From: Xanthostigma xanthostigma
Taxonomy: Eukaryota > Arthropoda > Insecta > Raphidioptera > Raphidiidae
Direction: 5' to 3'
DNA: 64,000 nucleotides
NCBI GenBank assembly: GCA_963575645.1
Contig: OY754464.1
Coordinates: 32,255,501 to 32,319,500 of the forward strand
Shown here one piece after another: positions 1 to 11,082 of the stretch (the first letter of the stretch is position 1; each line of letters begins with the position of its first letter). The notes under the pieces are model-generated. The model did no database searches, was not told the DNA's origin, and saw only the letters and a program-made list of their open reading frames with translations. The translations under genes were made by a program, and so were the position numbers.

Positions 1-260
1 TTTACTGAAGGTCGAGGGCGGTATCCCCGTTCAGCGAGTAGCAATCTTCCTCTCGGTCCGGTCATCGTTCGGCTAGCTCCTGAATCTAATAATCCGGGTA
101 ACTCTCTTCCTCCAATGGTCACAAATAAATACGGTCGGGCATCTCCTGGCATTTTTGAAATCACGGTCTGTTCAGCGGTCGGTGCAGATTGTTTTAAGGT
201 CGGTCTAGAGGAATACAGGCGACGTTTACGACCTGTTAACGTGCCTGTCGGTCGTTTCCC
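1..260 (-). CDS. retrotransposon pol, N-terminal part: aspartic protease (cut by window edge)
   Basis: Read on the minus strand in the -1 frame relative to gag, an open frame runs from the end of gag to the first base of the window with no stop. It contains the retropepsin active-site motif LLDSGAS (the DSGAS codons are the complement of 72-86), preceded by a beta-strand-like PYLFVTIGG. A protease following gag is the usual order in Ty3/gypsy and related elements; it would process the Gag-Pol polyprotein in the capsid. Reverse transcriptase, RNase H and integrase would lie outside the window to the left. The frame has no ATG of its own at the overlap, so expression is inferred to be by ribosomal frameshifting at the site complementary to 254-260. 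Whether pol is intact further on cannot be seen. Confidence 0.8.
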
Positions 261-1222
261 TGTGTCTGTCGACAGCGAGGACAATTTGTCGTCGTAGTTC
301 CGTTCATTCCACACGTATTGCAGAATTGGTGATTCGGCGCGTTAGGGCAGTTTCTGTATGCATGTCCTTGTTTGCGACAGTTCCAACACTTGTAGCGGAA
401 TGCCGGTTTATCGTTCGTAGTGTTTACTTCATAAACAGGACTAGTTCGTGACTTTTGGATCACCCGTATATTATCATTTTGTGTTCCGGTCATGTTTGAT
501 ACTTTTGATAAATCGGGCTCCAACAGTTGGTTCGGGGGGCACGATTGACGGCGTGCTCTCAGTCGTCCTCGTTCAAGTCGAGAAACTAAGTTTTCAAGTT
601 CGTCAATGGTTCGGGGTTCGTTCAAACTTATTTGTTCCTGATAATCGGGAAGACAATTAAGTTCAATTGTCTGCATTTGTTCACTATATGCAGGCGGACG
701 CTCCATACGTTTGTACAAACTAAACATTTTTGCGACATAAACAGAAAATGGTTCAGTAGGTCCCTGTTTTCGTTTATTAATTTCTATTTTTAATAAATGG
801 TCATAGTCTGGATCTCTAAAAGATTTGCGTAACGTTTGCACTAGCTCATCCCATGTACGTAATTTATCTCGAGCATAGCGGTAGACTTGTAAGGCTGAGC
901 CTCCAAACAGTCCGGAAGCTGAGTGCAACAAGTCGGTTGTTGTTATACTGTTGTCACGGCGTCGGTCTTCTACATCCTCCAAAAACGTCTCCAAACTATT
1001 TCGATCGTCCCCGGTAAACTTTATTCCCCATTTGTACACAGGAATAGCTTTATAGGAACGGACAGCGGGCGTTAGGTCTAAGTTCAATGCACGCAAGCGT
1101 GCTGAAAAATCATTAGGTCGGTCAGCAATGTCAATATTTTGTTCAACATTTGGGTCGGGTCGGATTGGCTCAGGCCGTGTTAACGTTGCCTGTGTGGATT
1201 CATCAATCTGCTCTTCTTCCAT
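236..1222 (-). CDS. gag: gag polyprotein of a Ty3/gypsy-type LTR retrotransposon
   Basis: Open frame of 328 codons starting at the first ATG after the primer-binding site and leader. Residues about 65-240 have the retrotransposon gag capsid pattern, with a WDELVQTLRKSF segment, then RKQGPTEPFSVYVAKM, then a leucine-rich stretch ending in an Arg-rich region (about 238-246). The C-terminus has two zinc knuckles: a canonical C-X2-C-X4-H-X4-C at about 279-292 and a second Cys cluster at about 301-317. This domain binds RNA during particle assembly. No stop or frameshift interrupts it, so the copy may be young. The 3' end overlaps the protease frame. The words cggtc/gaccg are unusually common here and in the LTR compared with neighbouring DNA. 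Confidence 0.88.
   Translation of the reverse strand: MEEEQIDESTQATLTRPEPIRPDPNVEQNIDIADRPNDFSARLRALNLDLTPAVRSYKAIPVYKWGIKFTGDDRNSLETFLEDVEDRRRDNSITTTDLLHSASGLFGGSALQVYRYARDKLRTWDELVQTLRKSFRDPDYDHLLKIEINKRKQGPTEPFSVYVAKMFSLYKRMERPPAYSEQMQTIELNCLPDYQEQISLNEPRTIDELENLVSRLERGRLRARRQSCPPNQLLEPDLSKVSNMTGTQNDNIRVIQKSRTSPVYEVNTTNDKPAFRYKCWNCRKQGHAYRNCPNAPNHQFCNTCGMNGTTTTNCPRCRQTQGNDRQAR
254..260 (-). promoter_or_regulatory. candidate -1 ribosomal frameshift slippery site in gag
   Basis: In the gag reading frame the minus strand reads G GGA AAC, a canonical X XXY YYZ heptamer (the same heptamer is used by the gag-pro junction of some type-D retroviruses). It lies seven codons before the gag stop, and the -1 frame after it carries the protease. 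Just downstream, complementary hexamers ACAGGC and GCCTGT and a GACC/GGTC pair could form the stimulatory hairpin. The site and the frames are read directly; function is inferred. Confidence 0.6.
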
Positions 1223-1286
1223 TTTGAACCCGTGTACGGTCGGTATTGTTACAACAATAGGTCAATCGGATCTTTGTTTTATAAGA

Positions 1287-1304
1287 ATCCTGGTCACGGC
1301 ACCA
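1287..1304 (-). promoter_or_regulatory. tRNA primer-binding site of the LTR retrotransposon
   Basis: On the minus strand, two bases after the LTR end ...GTAACA, the sequence TGGTGCCGTGACCAGGAT begins. TGG at this position is the complement of a tRNA CCA-3' end and is expected of a minus-strand DNA primer site. The particular tRNA was not identified. Confidence 0.65.
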
Positions 1305-1306
1305 GT

Positions 1307-2368
1307 TGTTACGTTATTATTTTTCTTGTGGGGGTTGGTTGGGTTTTTAAATAAACAGATTCGAGCGTTAAAGTTTTAACACGTATAATTTAATATATAA
1401 AACTCAAATGACAAATTATAACAATACACAAAATATATAATGGAAATAAACAATAGGTTCAAATGGCCAATTTACTTTCATCGGTCAACAGAGTACTTTT
1501 AATTAAATACTCCCATCAGTGCAAATAACGATATTATTTGTACGGTCACATTCAATTTTACATAATAATAAAGTTAATGAGTCTAGCGGTCTGAAGAATC
1601 CTAAACTCGGGCGGGACTCTAATTATATTTAACTCGAATCTCTAGGTCATTCCTACGTTGTGTTTTTTATTAGGTCATTATTTATATCCTCGGCACGGTC
1701 ATTGAATTTAATACGGTCGTTGCGGTCGTGGGTCGATTTACGCTAAGGTCTGGAACAGACGAAATCCCGATCATGAACCAGAACCCTCGCGATGGTCAAG
1801 CAGTGTGCTATTAGAAGACACCGGGAAACTTATCGGAGCAGACGACAACACGATCGTACTTCAATAGTTTCCAGATCTTCGGCAAGCGAGCTGAGAATGA
1901 ATCCACAAAATGCTGGAATAGACGGAACACGATCGTAAACCAGCACTTAAAGGGCTATTCAAAGCTTTCCCCGTTAGACTAGATAGGCCATACTAGAATA
2001 GACGGAACACGATCGTAAACTAGCAAGCCACTGAGTCAACAGAGCGGTCACTGAAAGACAAATTTTTATGCGCACTGTTGCTTGACACCAATAAATGTCG
2101 AACCGCAGTAGGTACGACCGCTAATCATTTTTAATAAAAATATTAATTAAAAAGGAAATTAATGAGTAGCCATCTATTGGCGGACAGCATAATATTAATT
2201 ACAAAAATATAAGTTCGATTAGACGCGGCGCTAATACGTACTTAATACCGGTCTCTGCTTAATCATAAACGCGTCTGAACACAATTTCGTGTACCTATTA
2301 CTGTACACGAATATAAAGCAAACTAGATTTTACCGTGATATTAATATTATTAAATTAATATCGTTACA
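1307..2368 (-). mobile_element. 5' LTR of the gag-pol retrotransposon
   Basis: On the minus strand the segment begins TGTAAC (complement of 2363-2368) and ends GTAACA (complement of 1307-1312), so it has TG...CA ends, followed by the primer-binding site and then gag. The length is 1,062 bp. The upstream part (U3) holds imperfect direct copies of a 25-bp motif around 1917-1942 and 1996-2021, with weaker versions near 1750 and 1837. The second LTR is outside the window, so the boundaries rest on the TG/CA ends and on the abrupt junction with a different repeat family at 2369. Confidence 0.72.
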
Positions 2369-2900
2369 TGGTCCCTGGGGTGAGCAAATTGAAAACAAAT
2401 AAAAAATAAGTTCAAAAAAATAATTTAAATAAAAAATAGGTTCAAAAGCTAAAACCCGACTACTGAAAAGTATTAAACAAGAAAATATTCTCATCTGAGG
2501 ATAGCCAAGCCGTGGTCCTATGCCATCTCATTAAATGATCTTACTTTAGCTATTTATTTTTGAATTTTGGTCCCTGGGGTGAGCAAATTGAAAACAAATA
2601 AAAAATAAGTTCAAAAAAATAATTTAAATAAAAAATAGGTTCAAAAGCTAAAACCCGACTACTGAAAAGTATTAAACAAGAAAATATTCTGATGATAGCC
2701 GTGGTCCTATGCCATCTCATATATATGATGCCACTCCAGATGTATAGCGTGATGTACTTTGCCCTAGAGCTTATGATCGCTTACAACTGTTAAAATGTAA
2801 TGTTTTGTTAGGGTAGGTGGCATATGACCATGGCTATCCTCAGATGTGAATATTTTTTTGTTTTATACTTTTCAGTAGTCGGGTTTTAGTTTTTGATTTA
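2369..2900. repeat. family A repeat, tandemly duplicated (199-bp unit) and partly palindromic
   Basis: The word TGGTCCCTGGGGTGAGC occurs at 2369 and again at 2568, beginning a 199-bp tandem unit whose second copy has small deletions. The segment ending CCCGACTACTGAAAAG... (about 2456-2720) recurs inverted at 2800-2900 (...TTTTCAGTAGTCGGGTTTT), making a palindrome. The same family is at 61.0-61.4 and 62.6-63.0 kb. The LTR retrotransposon starts inside this repeat, so it was inserted into it; the missing left part of the repeat must lie beyond the other LTR. Confidence 0.75.
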
Positions 2901-2967
2901 AACTAAATTTTTATTGTTTTTCCAAAGAATATCCTAAAAAATATTTTTTTAAAAATCGAGTTTCAAT

Positions 2968-3187
2968 CATAGAGATATTAGACTAGAGTACGCGAGGGAG
3001 CCGTGAAAGTGTGTGCAATTCAGAGAGAGAAAAGTTCCTCATCTCTATAGTAACTAATGATGCAAAACAATGCTGATTTGAGTAAGCAAATATCTGGTTT
3101 TCTGCAGCGTTCTCTCTCTCAACTGAGGACACTTTCACTTATGGCAAGAATACGAACTAGCGAACTCTAGTTACTTATACCTCTATG
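2968..3187. repeat. 220-bp element with imperfect terminal inverted repeats
   Basis: The left end CATAGAGATATTAGACTAGAGT and the right end (inverted: CATAGAGGTATAAGTAACTAGAGT) pair over about 24 bp. A second inner pair, GTGAAAGTGT and ACACTTTCAC, follows. It looks like a small nonautonomous DNA element. No coding capacity and no clear target duplication. Confidence 0.4.
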
Positions 3188-3958
3188 GTTTCAAGCGTTA
3201 AACGCAATTGCACATCTGTACGTTGAGCCCTTTCGAACAACTCGATCGTCAAAATCGGTTTAGTAGTTTAGAAAGAGATAGCCTTACAAAAAAACTGTTT
3301 ACCTAATAATATATACATGCTATAATCGGCTTATTTAGATTTTTATGTATTTCAAAAATTTCTCGATTTTGTCTTAAAATAAATTTGAACCTTAAAATTT
3401 CAAAAAGAATAGTAAGTATTCTTTTTTTATTTTTGGTGCTGTATTTTAAAGAACAATAATTAATTCATGTATTGTCAATTGCCATAGTGTGTTCATTAAA
3501 TGATTTTATCTAAAATGTCATTGCGTTAAAAATACATTTTGAAATTAATTAATGTTTAACTTAATTCTGCGGACAACATAGTACACAGTACACAAATAAA
3601 GACTTTATTAGACTCTAATCTACGATGACTACATTTTACATTAACTAAATATATTAAGTTTCACAAAAATCTAATGAATCACTCTTAAACAAAGTCTAAC
3701 CTCCAAAATTGTTTACTGAAATTTAATTCATATATTTTTGAAAACGAAAATGTATATATTCACAATCATATACGATTAAATTCTAGTATACTAAACTAAT
3801 TAATTGACGTCAGTACAAGTGATTAATAATGATATCACTAGCAGAATTTTATCGATTGTGTTAACAGTATGGTCTATTTATATGACGTTAGTTGTCGGTG
3901 CGCACCAATTTTTTGAAAGTTGCGCAGCCGTTTATTCTGCGCACACTTGACTTGTTCA

Positions 3959-4850
3959 CCATTTCATTTTATAAAAAAATTGCTTCTAAAAATGATAAAA
4001 ATCCTTTCATGTTTGGTAACATCTCGAACTTTCTGTGCCAAAATCAACTCGAACCTGTCTAAAAAAACACATAAAAGCTGGGGTGCCTCAAGGCTCAATA
4101 ATAGGCCCAACGCTTTCAATATATTCATCCATGATATTCCGACTTCCCCTTCCGCAACATTAGCCTTGTACGCCGACGACACGGCCCTTGTTACTCAACA
4201 CGAGAACATAAACGTGCCGCAGAGCAACTACAACTGTTCTTAACCAAAGTAGTTAACTGGATGGACTTCCAGCTAAATGCGAAACAAAAATATTCACACT
4301 CCGCCGACCGCTGGACCCGCTCTGCTTAAAAATCCATGAAGCGGACATACAATGGACACTTAAAGACCAAGCAATAAAATATCTTGGAGTACAAGATCGA
4401 AGGCTAACCTGGGGATATCATATTAACACCAAATTAAACTAAGGATACGCACGCCTACGATAGTTATATCCAATTCTCAATAGAAAATCGTCACTTCGAA
4501 TAAAATGTTCTCTACTACTATACCAAACAGTACTTCGTACCCTGGTTAGCTATGCATCTACTGTCTGGGGTTCCGCAAACCAAACACATATTAAAAAAAT
4601 ACAGATCTTTCAAAATAAGATACTGAGAATTATCACTAACTAACCATGGTTTGTTCGGAATCACCACCTGCATAAAAAATTGAACGTACCGACCATAACC
4701 GAGTTTATTTGGAAAACCGCTAAAAAATTCTTTGACAACATTAACCAATGCCCCAGCGCGACCTATTTCCAACTAGGCCAAAAAAGCCACAATAACAGGC
4801 TTAAAAAACGCCTGCCACAAGATGTGCTACTAAGTGCAAGTAACTAATTT
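3959..4850 (+). pseudogene. jockey-like non-LTR retrotransposon, 3' end of reverse transcriptase ORF (decayed)
   Basis: Conceptual translation in shifting frames gives the end of a LINE reverse transcriptase: TFCAKINS, a GVPQGS-like segment at about 4080 broken by one extra base, FNIFIHDIP, then the catalytic box LYADDTALV (about 4165-4195), then EQLQLFLTKVVNWMDFQLN, KYLGVQDRRLTW, and the jockey C-terminal LYQTVLRTLVSYASTVWGSA and IQIFQNKILRII. Several frameshifts and stops occur, so it is dead. The 5' part, including the endonuclease, is missing, as is usual for a 5'-truncated LINE insertion. A T-rich run follows at 4848. Confidence 0.82.
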
Positions 4851-5969
4851 TTTTTTTACATATAATAATTTATTACAATATATAGTGCAGTGGGCATAAA
4901 TCCCTATACCGTTACATCTCTTTAGTGCTCATTACCATGTATAACATGTAATATGTGGATCTGGTATGTTATTATTAAAAAAAAGACTAACGTCTCAGTG
5001 TATATCTGTCCGACTGATTTTGTGTAATAGAAATTTGAAAAAAAAAATTAAATTAAAATTAAATTAACTTGAAAAAAAATAAATTTTTCAAAAAAAAAAA
5101 ATTAAATAAAAGAATTTCAAAGATATCTTATCTGTTGTTCAGATATTTTTTTAGAAATGTTTAAAAACAGACTGTCAGTCGTGAACGGGTATGTTTACAA
5201 ATACTAATATAAAACTTCAGGTATATAAATCTAAATTTTAAAACTATTCTCAACTATAAATAAAGTGGAACAAACATTGAAGTAAACCAAAATCAAAGTT
5301 CATCTCTACAAAAAGAAACCGCGTAATGCTATGTAATAATAAAGATGAATATCGATTGAAATTGGAATGCTGGTTTCACAGGTACCTACTTCACTAGTTT
5401 CGGCAGTAAGTTGTTAATTTTTTATTGTTTGGTGGCTACAGATGTCAAAATTTTCTATAATATAATTATTACTTTCACTTTGCTTGGTCCAACTGTACGC
5501 ATTCCCTGATTCTTTCTATTTTTGTCCGGCATTCACTCCCACTCACTTCTGTGTCTAGTAGTATAACCACCATCATCGCCAGAACCACCCCGTGTTCCCT
5601 TCCTTCCAAGCGCGCCAAGAGAATGGACTCGAGGAATGGCTTTATAGTTCACACTTCACTGGAACCTTTTTAAACAGAGAGAAAAGATCCAGTGCGTGTT
5701 AAGCGTGTAATACACGATAAAATACACACGTTATGGACCGATTCCAACTAGTGGTTAGCGTGCTATTTATATTCAGGACTAAAACGTTTCGACTTACGGT
5801 TTAAAATCTCAGAATAGAAAAAAATATTAGTTTGACTCATATAAAGTATGCATGTAAAATGTAAAAAAATCGATTTTCACCCTTTTCCAATTAATTAATT
5901 AATTATTGACTTGAAATTTTGTCGTGGTAGTCGTTTTGATGATAATATAATATTATAATATTTTCCCTA
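4851..5969. other. AT-rich DNA without recognisable genes
   Basis: There are A- and T-runs at 5040-5110 and a slightly more GC-rich patch at 5500-5660 without an open frame that resembles a known protein. Nothing else is identified. Confidence 0.5.
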
Positions 5970-6615
5970 TTTTTGACGTGATAACGTCTTATAAATTGAT
6001 GAATCACCAATCTTATAAATTGATAAAACACCGGCTGCATGCACGAAAAAGTGTAACGTTCCTAACGTTCGTAACGCGTAACGTTCCGCCTGACCCTGTG
6101 CGTGCTTTTTGCTAATTTCTCGCTCAATTTAAATCAGATCGGTTTGAAACCAGTCCTAAACGAAAGAGGAGAACATTTTACATAGATTTAGTATAACAGA
6201 ATTTGCCTAAACAGTTTTTTTATACAAATTTATATAGAAAAATAGCTGTATAAATGCAATGTTGTCTAATGCATGGCGCGACGAGGTCGGTCGTCTTTGT
6301 TTGCCGTACATGGAAATTAGAAAATAACGTATGTCTTGTCTTAACATGAAAACGGCTGCATTTCTAATGTTTAATTCAATTTTTTGACATTAGTATTTTG
6401 TGAAATGCAACGCCTTCTAAGTTAAGTATTGGAATAACTAATTATTATTAGAACATAATACTTTGACAGTTGCAAACGTCACTTTTGACATTTCTTATCA
6501 TTCCGACACCAAGGATAAGCGGATTGAAACCAAATTTTGGGAGGTTTAGGTTATGTATTACGGAATACGTTATCACGTAAAACTATCGTCCGTAAACCGA
6601 CTTTACAGACAACCA
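5970..6615. mobile_element. family B MITE, single copy
   Basis: It begins TTTTTGACGTGATAACGTC and ends with sequence whose inverse begins TTGGTTGTCTGTAAAGTCGG and carries GTTTTACGTGATAACGTA, so both ends share an inverted ACGTGATAACGT core. The element matches 61,563-62,207 end to end (about 645 bp). Inside near the left end are short iterations of taacgttc/cgtaacgcg. It has no coding capacity and is probably nonautonomous. Confidence 0.6.
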
Positions 6616-6745
6616 ATTTTTTTTTCCTATAATAATACTCATGTAACGAATTAAAAAACGGAAATAAAAAATAAATGGTGGGAGCGCCGGGTTGATGGTG
6701 GGAAAACGTGTCTCCAGCAGTTTGGGATTGTATTTTATTATACTA

Positions 6746-7388
6746 CTAGCGGCCCTGTACGTGCTTCGCTACGTATAAAGTGAAATAATAAAACAATTTA
6801 ATTGGAACATCTATCTATCTATCTATCTATTTTATTAATTGCTAGCTATTTTAAAATATACATGGGCGTATATGTGTGTATGTCGAGCACGACGGCGCAG
6901 CCGGAGTGCTCGAAAAAAAATAGCGTAAAGTATTCGTGGATAACTGGTCTTTAAAACACTTGCTCTATTTCGAGCACTCCGGCTGCGCCGTCGTGCCGAG
7001 CAGTTTCAAACGATATTCAGTTTTATTACATCCTCGATCTAGATATATGGTTGTTAAGTTCGTTGCGCCATTTATTGAATATTCACTCAATCCAGTCAAC
7101 AGGTATTGCCATCTTATATGGTTGTTGAGTTCGTTGCGCCATCTATTGAATATTCACTCAATCCAGTCAACAGGTTCGCCATCTTATATGGTTGTATTAT
7201 GACTGTCAAGGAATAGACAAATAATTTGCAATAAAATAATATTGCGACTATAAATTGAAATGTAAGCTATCCTATCTTTCAAGTTGGGTCGAATTGCACA
7301 CGGTGTGCAAATCAAATTTAAAATCGGCTCATTAGTTTAGGAGTTCCTCGCGGACAAACATGTGACACGTAATTTTTATATATTAAGA
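6746..7388 (-). mobile_element. nonautonomous Helitron
   Basis: Minus-strand orientation. The 5' end is TCTTAATATATAAAAATTAC (complement ending at 7388) and the 3' end is ...GGGCCGCTAG (ending at 6746). The element sits between A and T (T at 7389 and A at 6745 on the plus strand), the Helitron insertion signature, and there is no target duplication. Inside is a CTAT microsatellite (6812-6830), an inverted pair of the 'gagcac...gacggcgcagccggagtgctcg' motif at 6885-7000, and two ~70-bp direct repeats at 7045-7190. Confidence 0.8.
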
Positions 7389-9521
7389 TTATAATTATGT
7401 ATACCTACTAGTGGACCTGGTGGGCAGACGTTGTACTGCCACAGACCTCGCTAGCAAAAGGCTAAAACTTTGGGATTATACAGGGTGTTAGAAAAGTCCC
7501 GGAACCCCGAAAAATCTCGTAGACGATGCATGGAATCGAAAAACGTGAAAACACGTAAAAAATATTTTTTTGAGAGCTATTTAATGAGACCGCACATGAC
7601 CCACCACCCCCCACCCAGCGGGTGGGGCGGTGGGCAACTTTGCATTTTTAATGAACACACCTAATTTTTATTGCAGATTCGGATTTTGCTACAAAAAATA
7701 CCTTCGGCCAGTGTGGTGTGTACTATCTTTCTTTATACCTCAGTGGTAAGCATGCTTTTTAAATACATTAATTAATTACGTGTGTACATGTGTATTATGT
7801 ATATAATCATACTTACCTATACTACATATTATTACCCCATAATATAGAATATTTTTTTTATAGTGCATATAGCCTGTGATGCTGAGCACTCATTTATTAA
7901 AAAAAAAAAATAGATTACGTATTAATAATATACAAACACAGATTTTTTGGATAGAATATTTCATTAAAGTACGTTACACAAAATTTGTCTGTCCATAACA
8001 ATGCAAATGTTCTACAGAAAACAAGCCGTGTTGAATTTTCAAAATTCGTTCTCTTTAAAACAAAATAATTCGTTACTCGGTTAGAGTTTTCAAATCCATT
8101 TATACTTTTGACAGTGCGCCTTTAACTTTTTATTATATCTCTAATGTCACAATCACGCTAAGAGAATTCGACCCTTAAATGTGCTGTGAATGCCCTTCCG
8201 TGGCACGTGGAATGCTTCATATTATAATGAAGTTACAATTCTGTTATGGCTGTTCGTCTTGTGTAAGAAAAACCGGCCAAGGGCATGTCGGACACACACA
8301 TGATAGGGTTTTATAATGTGCGTATGAAGTATTTATAAGATATTTATGGATTGAAATCGTTACTTGTTATGTGCACTGTTTTTTTTTTAACTTGATATAG
8401 CCGTGGTTGTTGTCATAAGAATAGTTAATAATGCTGAATATTTCAAATTTTTCTGCGGTATAGTTCGTAAGACTACATTTACAGTTAGATCTAGATTATA
8501 GCAATGGGTGTATCTTAACAATATTAATTGCAAACTTTAGCTAGATCTAACTGTACAAAAAATACTGTAAGGAACTCATACAGCTTGTTGGTATATCTTC
8601 TTCAAAATAAATTTCGTTGAAAGTATTTACAAAGTGTTAGTCTCTTGTGTTTTTTTTTCAATTTTTTTAATCACACGATTGCCAAGTTAGAGGGGGGAGA
8701 CACATTAATTATTATTAACGACCTTACATGCTTATATTTCTGGAAATATTCACCTAATAAAAAAGTCAGTTAAGAAATTTTATTGCATTTTTAAAGAACT
8801 GTCTATATATTTTCTACGCACGCAAATAAAAATGTACATCCCCTAGTTCTGAAAATAGGAAGCTACCCGTAAATTATTTTTTTGCAATTTCATTACACAA
8901 TTGTATGACGGTTCACAAAATATGATTACATTCAAATGAATGAAAAGATGGTGGATTTGTAAGGATAATATGACAAACGGACAGACAGCTACGGAACCCT
9001 AATGATGTTACATTCTGTTTTGTGTCTAAAAATGCGTATTGATAAATAATAAATGTAAGAAAAAAATACCTACTCCTATAAATCTTTATATTTACTGTAA
9101 AAAGGCAAGATGCTCTGCGCTTGCCATATAAACACATTTTTCTGAATTCTTTAGTGCCACAATATATTCTAATTTATGTTATGCATGACCAGACTGAAAA
9201 TGGATTTATTTTATGTTTAAGCATGATCAAAAATTGTAATGTTTAGAATAAGGATGACGATAGGTAATCTGGTATCCGAGAAGAACCGGTTATCAGGTAT
9301 TAAATTTCGATAAAACGCCCGATACCGAGTTATTACCTGTTTTCCTATACATTTAATTATTCGATTTCCAGTAATTATTGAATAGCAGGAATTTACTTTT
9401 AAAATTGATTCCCAAGTTATGTCCTTCTTTCCTACCACGGAACGATAAGACAGTTTCTACTGGATCTTAATCTATAATATCTTACTATTTAAAGGAGATT
9501 GGTTAGTTTTGTATAAATTTA
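7389..9521. other. AT-rich intergenic DNA with minor repeats
   Basis: A Helitron-like terminus (CTAG at 7408) is followed by 'tacagggtgttagaaaagtcccgg' repeat DNA (about 7478-7660) and a C/G-rich hairpin at 7602-7632. An inverted 14-mer, ACAGTTAGATCTAG and CTAGATCTAACTGT, lies at about 8479-8550. No gene is visible; open frames are short and compositionally like background. Confidence 0.5.
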
Positions 9522-9995
9522 CTAGCTTTTACCCGCGATTTCGTCCGCGTGGAATCAGTGTGTACAATTGCTATAATTGATTAAAATATTGATAAATTCA
9601 AACCAAACTCTAATTTAAGACGGCACTATAAACACTGTTATTTGTTTTACCATCTTTTGCAAAAACAAAGATTTTGTGGATTCGATACACGTGAGTAAAC
9701 CGCTGTATGTGGTTTACTCACGTGTATCAAATCCACAAAATCTTTGTTTTACGAAAAATTAATGCCAACTACCTTAAGTGTTTGTCCCTGGGTTTTGTTT
9801 ATAGTTATTCCGAAAGCAGTGTTAATGGGAAATTATTGCAATATTGCACATACCGCTAGCCTAGCGGTGTGTGCTTTATTATCGCTTTGCGCGTCAGAGC
9901 TGACTTTTGTTCATATAAGAAGTTATATCTACGTTAATTTCACAGTAAATCCATTCAAATTGAAGCTTTTTGAAAAGAGGAGATTCTGATCTATA
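9522..9995 (-). mobile_element. 3' part of an autonomous Helitron (helicase end plus 3' terminus)
   Basis: On the minus strand the segment ends ...CGCGGACGAAATCGCGGGTAAAAGCTAG with T following, a very characteristic insect Helitron 3' end (CTAG at 9522-9525). Upstream on the same strand is the end of a Helitron/PIF1-type helicase (9749-9832). The 5' limit was not found. A 38-bp inverted repeat (about 9667-9752) lies between helicase and terminus. Confidence 0.65.
9749..9990 (-). pseudogene. Helitron RepHel helicase, C-terminal fragment
   Basis: The minus strand encodes FPINTAFGITINKTQGQTL followed by KVVGINFS and a stop (9749-9832). This fits the conserved C-terminal helicase motif of Helitron/PIF1 helicases (FAMTINKxQGQTL type). 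A preceding SPLFKKLQFEW at about 9955-9987 would normally join directly to it; about 115 bp of unrelated DNA containing a CCGCTAGGCTAGCGG palindrome separates the two parts. The Rep nuclease and the rest of the helicase are absent. Confidence 0.68.
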
Positions 9996-10383
9996 AAACA
10001 TAACCATTTTTAAATCCATTCGAGTTCATAAATACTACTAAAATTGTAATTGAAAATCACGAACAGCAGTTGTCGGTTGGTCTGTACGTATGTACATCCG
10101 AGCTCTACAGATCGCAATTTTGGTCGGATTGCCTTGGGTTATATTTTATTCACTTTGTTTACCTACTATCAGACCAGAATCCCATTTAAATTCACTAAAA
10201 TGTGTTCAGTAGTTTAATAATTTTTATTAACAGTTTTATTTTATAATTTTTGACAGCTAATAGTTAAAAAAAACAAACTTTTTGTTTTGCAGTAATTATT
10301 AAAAAATTATTACTGTAAGTGTAGTATAATACCGTAGAATAAGTAGGTACTATTCTTCTATACGACTATAACAGTGGTACACT

Positions 10384-10456
10384 GCAAGGGCCGAGCGGTT
10401 AATGCGTAAGGCCAGTAATGGCAAGGTGTTGGGTTCGGTTCCCGTCGACGTCATTG
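10384..10456 (+). repeat. tRNA-derived (tRNA-Ser-like) SINE head or tRNA pseudogene
   Basis: GGGCCGAGCGGTTAATGCG resembles a pol III A box and D-arm, and GGGTTCGGTTCCCG about 45 bp later a B box with T-arm; a T7 run follows after about 17 bp. The similarity is greatest to serine tRNA. The acceptor ends do not pair well, so a functional tRNA gene is unlikely. Confidence 0.5.
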
Positions 10457-11082
10457 TAAAGTTTTTTTCTATTCCATTTTATTTCTACTTAAGGAGGTTG
10501 ACGCGTTACAGTCCCAATCAAAAGTAAGTCGAATTCTAAATGGGAACTTTTCCATAATAAATTTTTACAAAAGTTATAAGTCGATGATACCAATAAATTA
10601 TTGTCATAAAAGCATAAATAAACATAAAAATTAAAACTTAATCTTTAAAAAGTTGAAAATTCTGTTAAAATTGTAAAGAATAACAGTCCATTATTGAAAA
10701 AGTGCTAAGGTTTAATAATTATTTTTATTGATAAAAAATCTCCTAATTAAATTGGAAAAAATATTAAAATATGCGTAAGACATCGATGCTTTACACAGTT
10801 AGTTTTTGGAACTGCTGACATTATTTAGTTATTTGCAAAAAATTAAAATGTACCGTTTGCATGTTAGGTTGACAAATTTTCCATAAGACTACATATAAAA
10901 GTTTTTTTTAATTTTTAAGTTTATAAATCTCCTAATGATTTTGGATTTTTTACAGAAAATTTTGTCATAAAAAAATCTGTTAAAAAAACTTTATTTCAGA
11001 TTTTTTTCATAATCTTCGTAAAACGGCTCAACCTCCTTAATATTTATATTAGCCCGGTTATATTTTACACTAAAAATCGCTA

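Noticed and set aside
10384-10456. Functional serine tRNA gene
   Set aside because: The A and B boxes are recognisable but the acceptor ends do not pair, so it was listed as a SINE head or pseudogene.
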